Shown: positions 35,690-47,887, counted from the stretch's first letter. The stretch is DNA of 64,000 nt from Channallabes apus (GCA_030522415.1 CM060131.1:7954703-8018702); one strand, 5' to 3'. Notes: generated by a model not told the origin, from the letters alone. A program made the numbers and translations.

Positions 35690-35980
35690 CCTCAAATGTC
35701 TACTGGCTCCAAAAATGGGTCAAACCCCATAGAGCCCAATGCTAAAATGCCAAACTTTAGAAATAACCATGTTTTCAGCCTGGAACAAAATGGTTTTGGT
35801 CTCCATAAATAGGTTTTCCATTCATGCATGGAGGTGAAGTTTTACATAACTCAACAGTTAAAATTATATTAAGCCATAAAAATTAAACATAATTGGGTAT
35901 GGCTGATTTGAAGAACAGCTGCACTGCAGGTGTCAAACCACTAGCTGTCTGTTACGCATCACTTTAGGTAACCAGCAAAG
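35690..35980 (+). repeat. Interspersed repeat, left portion (interrupted)
   Basis: The landmark AATGGGTCAAACCCCATAGA and, further on, TAATTGGGTATGGCTGATTTG match a common fish repeat whose remaining part appears at 38340-38705. The piece between is occupied by other transposons, so this is the outermost layer of a nested insertion. Confidence 0.45.
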
Positions 35981-36184
35981 TGGAATCATTGTACTTTAAT
36001 TAACCCGAATTCCGGAAGATGTTTTTTAAATTTGAATAAAATGAAAACGAAAATCACATGAGCCACTATTTTATGCATAGAACATAAATGTTTAAATGTG
36101 ACATTTAAGAATTTCATGCAAAAAAAAAAGCTAATTTCAAATTTCATCAGGGCATGTTTACCATGGTGTAACATCTAAAATTTT

Positions 36185-36302
36185 TTTTTTTTCCAAAACA
36201 GTTGGAAGACTTTAGGTCATGAGATTCTCGAGTTGATGTTGGAATTTGGTCCCATTCTTGCCTGATTTTTGACTTATTTTTCGTTTAATGATGCACCAAA
36301 TG
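36185..36302 (-). mobile_element. DNA transposon fragment, left portion (interrupted by hAT)
   Basis: The sequence up to GATGCACCAAATG continues seamlessly at 37641 (TTATCTATAGGTGAAAGATC) once the hAT copy and one target duplication are removed. The family is a common fish repeat; its superfamily was not determined. Confidence 0.5.
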
Positions 36303-37632
36303 CAGAGGTGGAAAGAGTAATAAAATTTTGTACTCAAGTACAAGTACTGTTACTTCAGTGAAATTTTACTTAAGTACAAGTAAAGTTACTCTTATAAAAA
36401 TCTACTCAAATAAAAGTAAAAAGTAGCTCATTAAAAAATTTACTCAGAGTAAAAGTTACCGAGTTACTTTTTTATTTAAATTTTTTTAACAGTGGGGGTG
36501 ATTCATTTGCTGAATTGTTTTGCCCTTGGGTGTTTCCATGTTCACTCTTATATTAACAGATTATTGTTTGTTTTTAAATGTTTGCTGTGGGTGTCGATTG
36601 TATATTGATCTGGCTCTGCTTTATTTTATTTTCTTTGTTAAATAAAAAAAAAAAAAAAACACACAGCGGGGGTGGGATGAGGCATTCTAGCATAGTTCAA
36701 AAAAGATGAGCAGATATAAATCTCAAACTAGTTGTTTTTAACTGAAGGAACACCTTTGCATAATAAAGTGGTCACTTAAATATGGTGTTACGTCCCAGTC
36801 TAGGGCCAAACAGCAAAAGAATGGTTCAGGGTTCTATTTTAAACTGTATGGAAATGGTGGCATATGGCAGAAAGAACTAGATCCAATCATTAACTGATGA
36901 AATAATGAGGTTTGTATATACAAACACACACAACAGGAGGAGGATCAGATTCAGGTTGGACCCAGGCCAAAATAACAAACAAAATGGTATTTATATTTAG
37001 TAGCTAGATTACCTGCAAAAAGAAACAACAACAAAAAAAACACAGAAACAAAAATACAGGTACCTTCCCGGACTCCCTAAACCAAAAACAGTGAAATTAT
37101 CTACAAATATATACAAAGACCAACCAAACCAAAGGGACAAAGCAATAATCAAAGTCAATTGGAGGCAAAAAGTCAAAACCGGAATACACCACCAAATATC
37201 AAAACGCCAAAATCACAACCTCTTTCATCTTTCCCGCGTCTCTCTCCGGGTTATACTGTACATGGTCGCGCTAGTCGATGACGTCACTCAGGGCGGAAGC
37301 GACCGTGTGGAAGGTCAGGTGATGCCGATGTCAGAAAACCCGGAGTGGAGTCTGGAGCGGCGCGCGACCAGGACATGATACACACACGCGGCGCAACGGA
37401 GCATTTATACAAAGCATAACATTTTCATTATTTTAGCATTTTTATTCATTTATTTTTTACTCAGTAGCGAATATGATTTAAAATGTAGCGAATTACAATA
37501 CTTCAAACAAAACATACTTAAGTAAAAGTAAAATTACAGATTTTTAAAACTACTTTAAAAAGTAGAAATACACAAAAAAGCTACTCAATTACAGTAACGC
37601 GAGTAAATGTAATTCGTTACTTTCCACCTCTG
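36303..37632. mobile_element. hAT-type non-autonomous element, 1,330 bp
   Basis: The ends read CAGAGGTGGAAAGAGTAA and TTACTTTCCACCTCTG (inverted), and the 8-bp duplication ACCAAATG flanks it (36295-36302 and 37633-37640). Both arms are rich in TACTCAAGTACAAGTA-like motifs. No transposase is encoded. The middle (about 36786-37382) is different in composition, GC-rich toward the right, and may be a further insertion. Confidence 0.8.
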
Positions 37633-37640
37633 ACCAAATG

Positions 37641-38340
37641 TTATCTATAGGTGAAAGATCTGGACTGCAGGGTGGCCAAATCAGCACTTTAATCTCCTCC
37701 TACGAAGCCATGCTGTTGTTACAGCATTATAGCTTTGTAATAGCTTGTAATATCAGTATGCGGTTTTGCATTGTCCTGCTGAAATACAAAAGGTCTTCCC
37801 TGCTTTAGATAGCTTTCAGCATTCATATTGCCTTCCAAAACATGCAAGCTGCCCATACCCTATGCACTTACGCACCCATATACCATCAGAGATGCTGGCT
37901 TTTGAACTGAATGCTGATAACACCCTGCAAGGTCTCCCTCCTCTTTAGCGCGGAGGACATAACGGTGACTTGTCTGTCCATAGAACACTTTTCCACTTTG
38001 CAATAGGCCATTTTAAATGAGCCTTTGCCGACAGGACACGACAGCGCTCCAGGACCATGTTCACATATGGTTTCCTTTTTGCATGATGGAGCTTTAGTTG
38101 GCATCTTCAGATGGCACGGTGGATTGTGTTTACTGACAGAAAGGTCTTTGGCCTTGTCCCTTACGCACAGAGATTTCTCCAGTTCCTCTGAATCTTTTGA
38201 TGATGTTATGGACTGTAGATGATGAGATTTGCAAAGCATTTGCAGTTTGACATTGAGGAACTGTGTTTAGTATTCCACAATCTTTTTATGCAATCTTTCA
38301 CAGATTTGAGGAGCCCTGCCAATCTTTACAAAGTTCAATC
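37641..38340 (-). mobile_element. DNA transposon fragment, right portion
   Basis: It continues the element interrupted at 36302. Landmarks are TACGAAGCCATGCTGTTGTT, CATACCATCAGAGATGCTGGC and TTTTGATGATGTTATGGACTG, a repeat frequent in fish and usually seen in this orientation next to genes. It is diverged, and frames in it are broken. Confidence 0.55.
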
Positions 38341-38705
38341 AAACGCAAAGTAACGTTAGCCAAGCTATCAAGCTAGCTATTGTGGTACCTGAGGTAAGCA
38401 GATGCGTTCAAACCTACAGTCAGATGCCGACTTGTTCTGCCCATATGCTCATTTATGGATTAACTGGGTTATGAGTCAGCTCCTGCCAAGATGGCGATGA
38501 ACAGAGCTTTAACATTTGAGTTTGAAAACTTGTTGTTGGTAGTCTTTCAGCCGCTCCCATCAAGGGGTCCATCCGATCCACACGCAACTTGGCACATGCC
38601 CTTGGATGCCCTTCCTGACGCAACCATTCAAAACCGCTCTTTAGAAAATCTATAGTGATGTCACAGAGAGTTTTATATAGTTCTATTTATACAGTCTATG
38701 ATTTG
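38341..38705 (+). repeat. Interspersed repeat, right portion
   Basis: The sequence GCTCCTGCCAAGATGGCGATG (38479) and the end TTTATACAGTCTATG (38687-38701) are the 3' part of the repeat started at 35690. A short foreign piece (about 38540-38630, with GATGCCCTTCCTGACGCAACC) is inserted in it. Confidence 0.45.
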
Positions 38706-38758
38706 TATAGAATAATTAATTATACTGTACTGTATGTTTTCCTGTGTTATTATTGTAG

Positions 38759-38905
38759 CTGTCCACAAGGCCCTCAGAAATATTTTCCCAATATCCCAGA
38801 CAGACTCAATCAAACTGTCCTGATTCTTGGATTCTCTGGTTCATCATTTGTTCTGTGTTTGTATGGCAGGCCTGACCTCATTAAAGGTGTAAGAGTGGCA
38901 AAGAT
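38759..38905 (+). other. Exon-like open segment of 147 bp, unidentified
   Basis: It is flanked by a pyrimidine-rich TTATTATTGTAG acceptor and a GTAAGT donor. It is open in one frame (49 codons; PQGPQKYFPNIPDRLNQ, then GRPDLIKGVRVAKM). I recognise no protein, and it stands directly after a repeat, so it may be repeat-derived or chance. Confidence 0.25.
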
Positions 38906-39564
38906 GTAAGTTTTACTTGTAAAAAAAACTGATGCGATATAATGTTGTTATATACATCTCATGAAGTGTTTCATTGAGTACTTAAAAAATAGTAACAGGC
39001 TTGATATTAGCTATATATATATATATATACTGTATATATACTGTGTATATATAGATGACTTATGTTGGAACCACATTTTGTTTGCATGTCAAGCCCTTCA
39101 TTTCTAATCCACCAAAAATAGAAATTCTAAGTAGGGAATATGTCAGCTAAACTAAATCTAATTGGGGAAAGGTAATAAATATTGATTACTCAAATCTATC
39201 ACTTATTCTAATTGAGCAAAGTATATATTTGTCTTATAACTGAGACTAACGGAGTCTCTGAGTCTTTTATCTACAGGCTTAACATGATTACCCTCTGAGT
39301 GAACCTTCTTTTGATAAAGCATGTACATTTATATTACATAAAATACATTAGGATTATCCTTAATTGCTTTACTTGGACATATTTTTATAAACTAATTGAT
39401 GTTATCATGATTTATGTTTTACCAGAGGTGTTTACTTAAATAAGTTATTATTATTCTAATAGATTATTAATATTTAACAATTTAATAAAAATTAGGGGTA
39501 AATGTCTTTATTTGATAATTAATGAAACCTGGATTGGAGATTTGTAGCTCCAGTCTTACTTTTG

Positions 39565-40015
39565 TGCTTGTATTTTGAGGGTTGTTCAAGTCAGACCAGA
39601 ACTTTTGATTGTGCAGAATAACAGAAGGTATGAGAGTAAAAACTCCCTTTAGTTCTCTATATAATCCTCTGCTACACTAATGCACTTATCCCAGTGTTTC
39701 ACTACTGCTTGGATACCATTAATGTAAAAAGTTTTCTCAGTACACTGGATCCATTATCAGACTGCCTGCTTCACATCTGAAACATTGGCCTCCAGGAACT
39801 CCTTTAATGGCCCAACTCTCAGCCGAGTTCCTGTATTTTTCAAGCATCAGGCATTCTACTCACTGAACATTCATGGGTATGATTGCAGTGAGCTCCAAGC
39901 TGGGATTATCATTTATGGACATACAGCCTTCTTTAAAATGTATGCAGCATTCAAATGTTTTACTGTAGAGTCTCATCACTGTACTGTGCTTGAAGTCTTC
40001 TGTAAATGTTGATCA
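39565..40015 (-). mobile_element. Mariner fragment
   Basis: GTTGTTCAAGTCAGACCAGAAC at about 39580 resembles a mariner end. TAATCCTCTGCTACACTAATGC and CACTTATCCCAGTGTTTCACTACTGC follow, the antisense of the transposase C-terminal part. The copy is broken and lacks the other end. Confidence 0.55.
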
Positions 40016-41149
40016 GTTTTTTTATGACTTTTTTTTTTTACCAACCAATTTTACCAACTACCAGTATGACTTATATTTAATTACATCTATTTAAATATTT
40101 CTACACACATACTGTAATGCTAAACCCGCTGTAATGACACTAAGAACCACAAATTTAAGCACTACCTTTAAAAAAAAATCTAATTCATATGTGCTAAACG
40201 AAAAAATTTAAATTAATCAGACAATGTAAATAATAAATACAGGCAGATGGATAACTACACGCATGATTTGATGATGTGCAAATGTGAAAAACAAATTGCA
40301 TTTTTTTGTCTGTCATCACAAAGTAAAATAACACTGTAAATTAAGTCACATCCATAGGTAATGTAAGTCATGTTGTAAGCTTCAAACTTCAGATACCTCT
40401 GACTGTCCTACCAGCTTTTTTTTTTTAGATTTCCATTATGTTCTCTTTGTTGTAACTGTTACACTCTTAGTTGACACCTGGGCAAATTATTTTGCTCTAA
40501 AGCATTTTGTTGTTCAGGTTCTGTGAGTTCGAATCCCAGGACTTGTTATTTGACTCTAAAACAAGACCCATAACCACAATGCAAAAGTTGGCTTGGATTT
40601 CACCTCAGTTTAAAGTCCCTTTGGGTAAATGTATTCACCCTGCCAAATTAATTAATCTATACCAGTCTTTTCTATTGCACTATGAATCATCCTAACCTTT
40701 AATTATCTTAAAAACCACACTCCTAGCCAAGCATTACATCATGATATGAACGTGTGCAGTTTCAGAAGACATTACCATACAGTGAATTGTGAAGACAGCT
40801 ACGAAGTTCATCAGATAATTACCCATCATCAACACCTCCTTCAACATGTGCTTCATCCACAAGTCTGCCAGAAATGTGGACTTTTCACCCTCCTGCACCT
40901 GGCAACAGGTACTAGAGCATCTGTGCTTATAGCACAATAATACTCCAAAACAAATTCTTCCCTGAGGCAGTCAGGATAGTCAACAGACTGCTGCCTGCCC
41001 TCATCTGGACTAATCAAAACCTTAAAACAGTGGCCAAGGTATATCTATCACTGCAACCCTGCACTTTAGAAAACTGCTTTTGGACTGCACCTTTACTATT
41101 ATGGTTATCATGGTACAACAGTCTGCTAAAATAGCATTAGTTTTATGAC
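40016..41149. other. AT-rich intergenic stretch
   Basis: No gene is supported. The frame at 40746-40940 and its antisense at 40734-40937 are both open, but neither resembles a known protein. Confidence 0.5.
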
Positions 41150-41580
41150 ATGGTTGTTCTGTCTAGTAGATGGGCATTGCACTTTTTGTCATGTTACAAC
41201 CACAAATGTAAATGTATTTACTTTAGATTTTATGTCAGGGACCAACACAAAGTGGGACATAAAAATATGAAAAGTGTGGCAATCATTTGTATTTAGCGCC
41301 CTTTACTTTGATACGCCTTACTAAAGTCCAGATGAACCAATTGCCTTCAGGAGTCACCTAATAAGTAAATATACACCTGTGCATAATTTAATCTCAATAT
41401 AGTTGTTCTGTGACGCCCTTATAGGTATAGTTTACAGGTGCCACACTTTTCAGATTTGTATTCATCAAAAATGCTTTAAACCATTTATTATTTTCCTTCC
41501 ACTTCATAATTATGAGCCGCTTGTATGAGTTTTTGTCTATCACATAAAATCCAAAAATGCAAGACACTGTATGTATTGCA
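41150..41580. mobile_element. Tc1-derived deletion element
   Basis: ATGTTACAACCACAAATGTAAATG at about 41193 and CACATAAAATCCAAAAATGCAAGACACTGTA at its end are diverged inverted copies of the terminal region of the Tc1 at 32816-33904. The coding part is absent. Ends are approximate. Confidence 0.6.
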
Positions 41581-41667
41581 CCATGGTCCTGAGTCCAATG
41601 TATATTGTATAAGTTATATAGAGAAATAGATATAAAATACTTGAATTTACTTGGAAGATCACTCTAG

Positions 41668-41944
41668 TAAGTGTGGCACAGTGATGATGCAGTTAACAAC
41701 GTTACGCCGTATCTCCAGGGTTAGGGGTTCAAATCTTGCCTTCACTCTTATGGGTGTGGATTTTGCATGTTCTCTCTGTGCTTGGTGGTATCCTCCCACA
41801 ACAATGACATACTCAGTTGGTTAACTGTCATTTCCATGGGTTGGTAGTCCATCCAGAGTGTCCCTGCCTTCTGCCCTAGGATTCTTGGGTTAGGCTCTAG
41901 GCTCTGTATGACCCAACACAAGATACAGATTATAAATAATGAAA
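41668..41944 (+). mobile_element. tRNA-derived SINE, diverged
   Basis: A tRNA-like head includes the B-box-like GGGGTTCAAATC (about 41727). The body has TTTGCATGTTCTCTCTGTGCTTGGTGG and a TTAGGCTCTAGGCTCTGTATGACCC tail, parallel to the copy at 46337-46689. Substitutions and small gaps show an old insertion. Confidence 0.65.
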
Positions 41945-42734
41945 GGACCTCATTCAAGTAGTAAAACCTTTTTTAATGTTGTTTAAAATAGCCATGTGCA
42001 TCAGAAATCGCTGCTTTGAATTAAGACATCAGTACAAGTTCCACTCATTAATTAATTTCTTTGAATAGCAAGGAAATGAACTGGCATCTGCTTCAGTTTC
42101 CAGTTTCTTTGGGTAAATATATTTGCTGAATAAGAATATGAATAAAACAGAAAATGGTGGTTATTTCCAGCTTTGATTATTTTTTATGATGCACACTCTG
42201 AAGCGTTTTATTTCTCACATCACACAGCAAGGATTTTAATGAATGAGGCATCAACTTTTAAACCATTTATATTTATACGTATTTAATGTTATGCAATGTG
42301 TTACTGTATGTTATAGAAAACCAATTTCCCTCTAACCCCCACCTTCCTGACATCCTATTAAAAATACTGGCATGTCTGGTGAGGTTAAAAGTGCACAGGA
42401 AGAAGCAATTGTGGTGATGAGCTTTGTTGGTGCATATGGTTTGATAGCACATGTCACATGGAACCTTTGGAAAACAGGTGGTTGCTTGGATGGATGTTGT
42501 AATTAGTAGTCTTATAGTCCTTTATCTGGTGGTGAACTGTGTTATGCTTGCATCTGCTGATCTACTCTCCATTACATATTGCCACTGTAAACTTTAATGG
42601 ATTGGAAAAAAGGCAAGGAACCACATAGTGCTGGAATTTCTAAGCACACTCTCGGTGATAGCTCTGTTAAACTAATCAATTTTTCCAGTGTCCTCAACTG
42701 CCTCACAGCACTACTGTTATTCTACAGCTTCCTC

Positions 42735-42985
42735 TGCTGCAGACGAGAAGCTCATTTTTGAGTTATCAGCCTGAAAAATGACCAATTAACAGCAGCTCAG
42801 ATTAGAGGCGTTATGAAGTCTTTCCAGAGCAGAAGTACCAGACACATCTCAATATCAACTGTTCAAAGGAGATTAATGTATTTTTGGACGACTTTAGCAT
42901 TCCTTTATAATGAGGAAAGAAATACTGTAAAAATCAGGAACGATCTTGGAGTTAGAAAGTGACCCCAAACTTTTGAACGGTAGTG
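42735..42985 (-). mobile_element. Tc1-derived miniature element, one end
   Basis: ACACATCTCAATATCAACTGTTCAAAGG and the end ACCCCAAACTTTTGAACGGTAGTG with a following TA match the 27121-27341 copy. The left part extends through CAATTAACAGCAGCTCAGA but lacks a clean inverted end. Confidence 0.7.
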
Positions 42986-44166
42986 TACAGTATATGGCCA
43001 TGTAAGGATGACATGCGCATCAATGCATTTTTGGTATTTCCCAATAACCTTTGATGCAATAATGAAACAGCAATGTTTATGTCTGCACGTCTGCAGTGTT
43101 TCACTTCTCTCTTACAGTCTCGGGTTTCCTGGATGAAGAAATCTACTTCTAACCAAAGTTGGAACTTTTGCAAATATAACCAATCCATAACTATTTCATT
43201 AGCCATGAGGGCACAACGCATAGACCAATCTCATTAAATGTTAGTTTAAAACATTATGTGAGGGCTTTTTTGATAATTAAGAGTTTTTGGATGTGTTGGG
43301 AAAAACCCAAAGGGCTCTCATTAAGGACAACAAGTAAAAAATCATAAGAGAAGACGTCACTACCTGCGCTTGCATCCCAAGAGGGACTCTGAGTGACATC
43401 AGACAATTTTGTTAATTCTGTTACAGTTAATAAAGGTGCAAGTAAGGCACAAATGGGTGTGTCATAGCACAGGTGAAGAGCATAGATGCTGGCTCTTTAC
43501 CAACTTTAATTAGCTAGCTAATTTAAGTGACAGCATTTAGAAATATTATACCAGTATATAAATAATGTATTTATTGCTTTTTCTCCCTCTTTTAGGCTGT
43601 GAAAAAGAAAATCTGTGCACTATCTCAGCCAGCCTGTTATGTCTACTGTGTACTGTTCCTTCTTTTTGATGCCATTCAGCCCAATATTAATGCTTCTTAA
43701 CTTGAACCGTGAATGTTCATTATGCGCAAAAGAAATGAGGAAGCTACAATTTTGTATGGCAATATTCTTTTAAATACTAAATAGTAACAGTGTTAATTTA
43801 TCCTCCATACATCTTCTGGTGGGCATTTTCTTTGAATTGAATGCTGACATCTTGCTCTCTTGCTACATTGTACAGCCAATGTAAGTGTATATATCTGGTC
43901 GAAATCGGCCAGGTATACAGTATGTGTGCTATTACGGGGGCAATGGAGCAGCAGGAATATTAAATTGCCATGACTGACAAATTTATTGACTCTATAAAGG
44001 GACCATAAAACAACTACATACTGTAACAGAAATACTTTGAGCAAAGCTTTTAAATAATTGTTCCAGAGATTATACTATCCCACAAATCTAACAGTTCAAA
44101 AAGTGCCTTGGGCAAGACAGTGTGCTGTGATGTCCACTGAGTTAACATTTGTATTATTGTTACCTA
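42986..44166. other. Intergenic stretch without recognised features
   Basis: I see no exon, repeat family or RNA gene that I can support. Confidence 0.45.
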
Positions 44167-45699
44167 CAGTGGTGTTCAAAATAAAAGCAGTGTGTTGAAA
44201 AAAGTAAAGCTCCATATCCATATAATAACTTTTAATTTAAATCACATAAATGCATTGGACACCCTGCACATTTTATTCTGAATCACAACATGAAGAAAAA
44301 TGTGCTAAATGTATTATTAGTTTAATGTAAGTGAAGAAAAACAAATATTAGTCTGTTCAAAAAAATAGCAGTGTGGATTTCAATTAGAGAGGTAAATTAC
44401 TCTGTGAAAAACAGGTGCCAAGCAAGTTCCCCTTATTTAAGGAAAAATGCAGAAAAGGTTGTCCTGTGCATTTCTCTCTGAAAATTAGGGTAAAATGGGT
44501 CGTCCAGACATTGTTCAGAAGAATAGCGTACTTTGATTCAAAAGTTGATTAGACATGGGAAAATGTACAAAGAAGTGCAGAAAAATGGGCTGCTCTGATA
44601 AAATGATACCAAATCATTTTTAAGCTTTAAAATGGAGACCAAAATAAGAAAGACGTGAAAGAAAACGGAAAACTACCATTTAAATGGATCGAAGAATAAC
44701 AAAATTGACTCAAAGAACATCTAAAGTTACCTGTTAGTACTGTTACTATTAGAAGACGGCTATGTGAAGTCAAGCTATCAGCAAGAAGCCCCTGCAAAGT
44801 CCCATTGTTGGAAAAAAGACATGTGCTGAAGAGGTTACAGTTCGCCGAAGAACACATTGACTGGCCTAAAGAGAAATGGTGCAATATTTTGTGAGCTGAT
44901 GAAAGCAAGATTGTTATTTTTGGGTATAGAAGCCGCAGACAGTTTGTCAGGTGACCCCCAAACACTGAATTCAAGCCACAGTACACTGTGAAGACAGTGA
45001 AGCATGGAGACACAAGCATCATGATATGGGGATGCTTCTCATATTAACCCTATGGTGTTGGGCCTATTTATCATATTTCAGGGATCAATTTGAGTACATC
45101 AGAATACCTAAAGAGTTCATGTTGCCTTATGCCGAAGAGGAAATGCCCTTGTAATGGGTGTTTCAACAAGATAACGACCCCAAACACACCAGTAAGCGAG
45201 CAGCATCTTGTTTCCAGACCAACAAGATTGACGTTATGGAGTGTCCAGCCCAATCCCCAGACCTGAATCCAGTAGAAAACGTGTGGGCTGACATAAAAAA
45301 TGCTGTTTCTGAGACAAAACCAAGAAATGCAGAGGAATTGCGGCTTGTAGTACAATTGTCACGGATGTGAAGCAGTTCTCAGAACCCATGGTTATACAAT
45401 TAAATATTAGTTCAAAGATGCACAAGAAAGATTAAACTTCAAGCATTTTTGTTTAAACGGTAAATTCTTCACTTTGTAAAGATGAATGATGACACTGCTA
45501 TTTTTTTGAGCAGGCTAATATTTGTTTTTCTTCACTTACATTAAACTAATAATACATTTAGCACATTTTTCATGTTGTGATTCAGAATAAAATGTGCAGG
45601 GTGCCCAACGCATTTATGCGATTTAAATTCAATGTTATTATATGGATATGGAGATTTACTCACATTTTCAACACACTGCTATTATTTTGAACACCACTG
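44167..45699 (+). mobile_element. Full-length Tc1-like transposon with decayed transposase
   Basis: Long inverted ends (CAGTGGTGTTCAAAATAAAA and, inverted, TTATTTTGAACACCACTG) sit between TA dinucleotides at 44165-44166 and 45700-45701. The 1,533-bp copy has a plus-strand transposase: ATG at about 44494 (GRPDIVQ), DNA-binding half, a [12 protein letters not shown] block near 45010, QQDNDPKHTSKRA, and QSPDLNPVENVWADIKNAV near 45255. Stops (for instance before the DESK motif near 44890) and frameshifts make it inactive. Confidence 0.85.
45158..45370 (+). pseudogene. Tc1 transposase C-terminal part
   Basis: The longest open piece of the element at 44167-45699. It has the catalytic second Asp (FQQDNDPKHTSK) and the third acidic residue in NPVENVWADIKNAV. 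Upstream pieces lie in other frames. Confidence 0.75.
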
Positions 45700-45985
45700 T
45701 ATATCAAAATTCAGGAAAAAAAACATGTTAAAGCCTTCTTCTAGTAAAACATTCAAGTGGTACTTAAAAACAGTTACATGGTATTTGGCATGGCAACACT
45801 GTGGAGGGGAAAGTGTTTTTGTGAAGAAAAAAAGGAATCAGTTAAGGAAGCAGTTGCTATACTTTAGGTCTTGTTTGAACATGTTCAGCATTTTTGCTTG
45901 GGGTTAAACCACTTTTCCTACACTGGAACAAATGTTATGTTAATGCTCTAGTATACTGATTAAAGATATGCATTGCATTCATGTG

Positions 45986-46212
45986 CACTGCTATATGAAA
46001 AAGTATTTGCACCCTTCCTGAAAATTCATACCGGTTTGGACAGCATTACTCCATTAATTAAAAAAAAAAATCATTATTTACAAACTGCAGTTTGTATTTA
46101 CTTCCGTTATGTTCATGCTAAATTACAATTTAATGATCTCAAACATTTAAGTATGACAAATATGCAAAAACAACAAGAAAAAAAAAACAAAATCAAATAC
46201 TTTTACACAGCC
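45986..46212. mobile_element. Tc1-type miniature element
   Basis: TGAAAAAGTATTTGCACCCTTCCTG at the left and AATCAAATACTTTTACACAG at the right form a partial inverted pair, the pattern of short Tc1 derivatives in fish. The middle is AT-rich and non-coding. Confidence 0.5.
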
Positions 46213-46336
46213 GGCTGAATTTCTTAATATTTCAAGCTGTTTATTACATTCCACTTAAGGTTATTTATTATTAATAACTGTATTACTATTAATTATTATT
46301 AATTATTATTAATTAAGATCATGTGGATGATGGGTA

Positions 46337-46689
46337 GCACTGTCGCCTTGCACCTCCAGGGTCTGGGTTCGATTCCCCGGCCAGGCTCGATTCCAGTCTC
46401 TGTGTGCATGGAGTTTGCATGTTCTCCCCATGCTTGGTAAGTTTCCTCCGGGTACTCCGGTTTCCTCCCACAGTCCAAAGATATGCAGGTTAGGCTAATT
46501 GGCGTTCCTAAATTGCCCGTAGTGTGTGATTGGGTGTGTGTGTGTGTGTGTATGTGTGTGTGCCCTGCGATGGATTGGCACCCTGTCCAGGGTGTACCCC
46601 GCCTAGTGCCTGAAGTCTCCTGGGATAGGCTCCAGGTCCCCCGCGACCCTGAACACAGGATTATGCGGTATAGAAAATGAATGAATGAA
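46337..46689 (+). mobile_element. tRNA-derived SINE with 13-bp target duplication
   Basis: The copy is flanked by the 13-bp repeat TGGATGATGGGTA (46324-46336 and 46690-46702). It starts inside the tRNA-like head (GCACTGTCGCC), contains the B box GGGTTCGATTCCC (46365-46377), a body with a (TG)n tract at about 46530-46560, and ends in a GAATGAATGAA tail. It shares its body with copies at 41668, 55331 and 63671. The clean duplication indicates relatively recent LINE-driven insertion. Confidence 0.85.
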
Positions 46690-47021
46690 TGGATGATGGG
46701 TAAGGAGGTGTGTTCTTGGTTGGTTGTTGAGAAAGTCATTTTTTTTGTTTTGTTTATTTTTGTTTTTGTTTGTTTGTTTAATTAAAGTTTAATACACCCT
46801 AAAAGGACATTTCATTGACATTTGTCCAAAATTAATTTACCAATAGAAAAAAAGAAAGAAATAGAAAACTATAGGTACCAAGAAAGCCATCAGTTTTAAA
46901 TAAAAATTCTTGTTAAACCTTGTGCTTGTCTTCTTTTTGAGCTGCCTTTAAACATAGTGAATAAATACTGTATTTCATATCTAATGCTGAAAATAAGTTA
47001 TCGTTAAAACGTTAAAAGTGA

Positions 47022-47068
<47 letters not shown>
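47022..47068. repeat. (TC)n microsatellite
   Basis: TC tract with occasional TATC units. Confidence 0.9.
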
Positions 47069-47357
47069 TAAAGGTGCTTTACTGACATGACGAATATTTA
47101 CATTCGTATTGCCAAAAACTGAGAAATAGATCAGAATAAAATAACAGGAATAGATAGAAAAGAAAGAAAAGCGGTAGTTCCAAGTAAAAAAAAAAGAATA
47201 GTTTAAAATAAAAGTATAATAAGTAAATATAAAATGAAAAAGTGCAGACAGTTAGCTCTGTAGTCAAAGATAAAGTGACACTCGTGAAAACTACTGAAAA
47301 GAAAGTTATAATAATAATAATAATAGTGAACACTGTGTGTACGTGTACGTGTACGTA

Positions 47358-47360
<3 letters not shown>

Positions 47361-47406
<46 letters not shown>

Positions 47407-47427
47407 AACTCACACTTTCTCTCTCTC
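47361..47427. repeat. Compound (CT)n(CA)n microsatellite
   Basis: CT tract followed by CA tract and a second shorter CT tract, directly upstream of a CpG-rich stretch. A (GTAC)-like run precedes it at 47340-47358. Confidence 0.9.
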
Positions 47428-47429
47428 TC

Positions 47430-47671
47430 TGTCTCTGGAGAAGAAGAAAAGCTGCGCGCGCGTGTGGGTCACGGCAGGTCTGCGTGACAGCGCAGCTGAA
47501 GCCGGAGTGTGCGCGAGCAAACTGACGTTAAGATCTGGATTCGATGAGGAAACTGTTGGATGGTGAGCTGTCTCCAAACTAACCTGATGGATCACCGATG
47601 AACTGAAGGAATAGTGCCGACGTCCGGACGTCGTTGTATGCAATTTAAAAGTCGATGCACTTCGTAACGAG
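47430..47671 (+). promoter_or_regulatory. CpG-rich candidate promoter and first non-coding exon
   Basis: This stretch is much richer in CG dinucleotides than its surroundings (GCTGCGCGCGCGTGTGG, GTGCGCGAGC, CGACGTCCGGACGTCG). It ends at a good splice donor (ACGAG/GTAAGC at about 47671). That pattern suits a housekeeping-type promoter with a 5' untranslated exon of a plus-strand gene whose next exon lies beyond a long intron or past the window. No protein-coding exon was recognised downstream, so the gene is unidentified. Confidence 0.4.
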
Positions 47672-47887
47672 GTAAGCTACGAGCTGTGAAGCTCTAAAGA
47701 ACATGAAGTAACCAGGCGAAGACTGGAGAAGGTTTAAGCAAATAACATGGATGATAATAAACAAGAGTAGTAGTTAGGTTGGGCATGAAATATTAATAAT
47801 ATTTGTAAGAGGGCACAACAAAAACAACATAGCATAAAACCTTGTTATATATAAATATTTTTATTCAATTGTATTTAGCTTTTTACT

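Noticed and set aside
40734..40940. Frames open on both strands
   Set aside because: No motif, promoter or splice context was seen; mutual antisense frames of this length are expected by chance.
46360..46380. Possible tRNA gene because of the B-box GGGTTCGATTCCC
   Set aside because: There is no cloverleaf; it is the head of a SINE with a target duplication.
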